Source: Ruminococcus flavefaciens
GTDB lineage: Bacteria; Bacillota; Clostridia; Oscillospirales; Ruminococcaceae
Direction of reading: 5' to 3'
Assembly: GCA_002350065.1 (NCBI GenBank)
Contig: DEDQ01000025.1
Coordinates: 27,281 to 34,698, forward strand
Length of the DNA stretch: 7,418 nucleotides
The notes under the pieces are model-generated. The model saw only the letters and a program-made list of their open reading frames with translations, was not told the DNA's origin and did not search any database. Positions 7,223 through 7,418 of this stretch are shown one piece after another (the stretch's first letter is position 1; each line of letters opens with the position of its first letter). Position numbers and translations under genes: made by a program.

Positions 7223-7418
7223 GATAAAACACATCTCGCCGCCGGATATGGCTGCGTATCAGGCGGCAAGGGAGCGCTGGAACGGCATCGCAAAGCCGCT
7301 CGGGAGCTTCGGTATGCTCGAGGAAATGGTGCAGAAAACTGCCGCCGTTCAGGGAACTCCCGACGTCGATATCTCGGTGCGCACGGCTGTTGTGATGTGC
7401 GGAGACCACGGCGTCGTC
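7215..7418 (+). CDS. cobT: Nicotinate-nucleotide:dimethylbenzimidazole phosphoribosyltransferase CobT, N-terminal part
   Basis: CobT makes alpha-ribazole phosphate from nicotinate mononucleotide and a lower-ligand base, usually 5,6-dimethylbenzimidazole (EC 2.4.2.21). This supplies the nucleotide loop of cobalamin. Only the first 68 residues are in the window; the family is about 350 long and its C-terminal catalytic Glu is outside. Visible hallmarks are ARERWNGIAKPLGSFGMLEEM (about 18-38) and VRTAVVMCGDHGVV (55-68), matching the conserved KPxGSLG and DHGV segments. The ATG lies 8 nt inside the end of cbiA in another frame, 6 nt after GGAG (7205-7208), so translation is probably coupled. Which base it prefers cannot be read from this part. 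No bluB or bza base-synthesis gene is in the window. Confidence 0.95.
   Translation, partial: MDRIKHISPPDMAAYQAARERWNGIAKPLGSFGMLEEMVQKTAAVQGTPDVDISVRTAVVMCGDHGVV

Noticed and set aside
1..7418. CRISPR arrays, insertion sequences, tRNA or rRNA genes, long direct repeats
   Set aside because: None was seen; the window is continuous coding sequence apart from 205-336, and nothing suggests recent mobile DNA.

Overview
The window is a chromosomal stretch of about 58% G+C (estimated from sampled lines). It is filled almost entirely by one plus-strand operon for the anaerobic (early cobalt insertion) route of cobalamin corrin-ring synthesis. CbiD and CbiG, which belong only to the anaerobic route, are both present, and CbiE and CbiT are fused into one protein. 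Gene content, Shine-Dalgarno-led overlapping genes and the mix of ATA, AGC and GAT-ATC codons fit an anaerobic Firmicutes/Clostridia organism, possibly a Ruminococcus-like one. That placement is inference and low confidence.

Layout: 1-204 is the 3' end of an unidentified hydrophilic protein gene, closed by a perfect 10-bp stem terminator (213-243). A short intergenic region follows, with a good sigma-70/sigma-A type promoter (276-304) whose -10 sits inside an AT-rich palindrome (290-304). The operon then runs cbiD (337-1467), cbiF (1469-2224), cbiG (2221-3255), cbiH (3255-3977), cbiJ (3970-4710), cbiET (4707-5897), cbiA (5894-7222) and cobT (7215 to beyond the window edge). Adjacent genes overlap by 1 to 8 nt or, for cbiD/cbiF, are 1 nt apart, so translational coupling is likely throughout. 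There is no gene-free stretch above 300 bases.

How the genes work together, in pathway order: CbiH contracts the ring and methylates C17, CbiF methylates C11, CbiG opens the delta-lactone and releases the two-carbon fragment, and CbiD methylates C1. CbiJ then reduces the macrocycle, and CbiT and CbiE (fused) methylate C15 with decarboxylation and C5. CbiA amidates the a and c side chains. CobT activates the lower-ligand base for the later nucleotide-loop stage. CbiL, CbiC and the cobalt chelatase are not in the window.

I see no undescribed gene system here; the genes are a recognisable textbook pathway. The most unusual signal is in the DNA itself. By reading every line I find no GGCC, no CTAG and only one GATC in 7,418 bases, and Ile codons after a G-ending codon never use ATC (0 of 26). 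GATATC occurs 18 times, far above chance. The operon also lacks a cobalamin riboswitch next to its apparent promoter.
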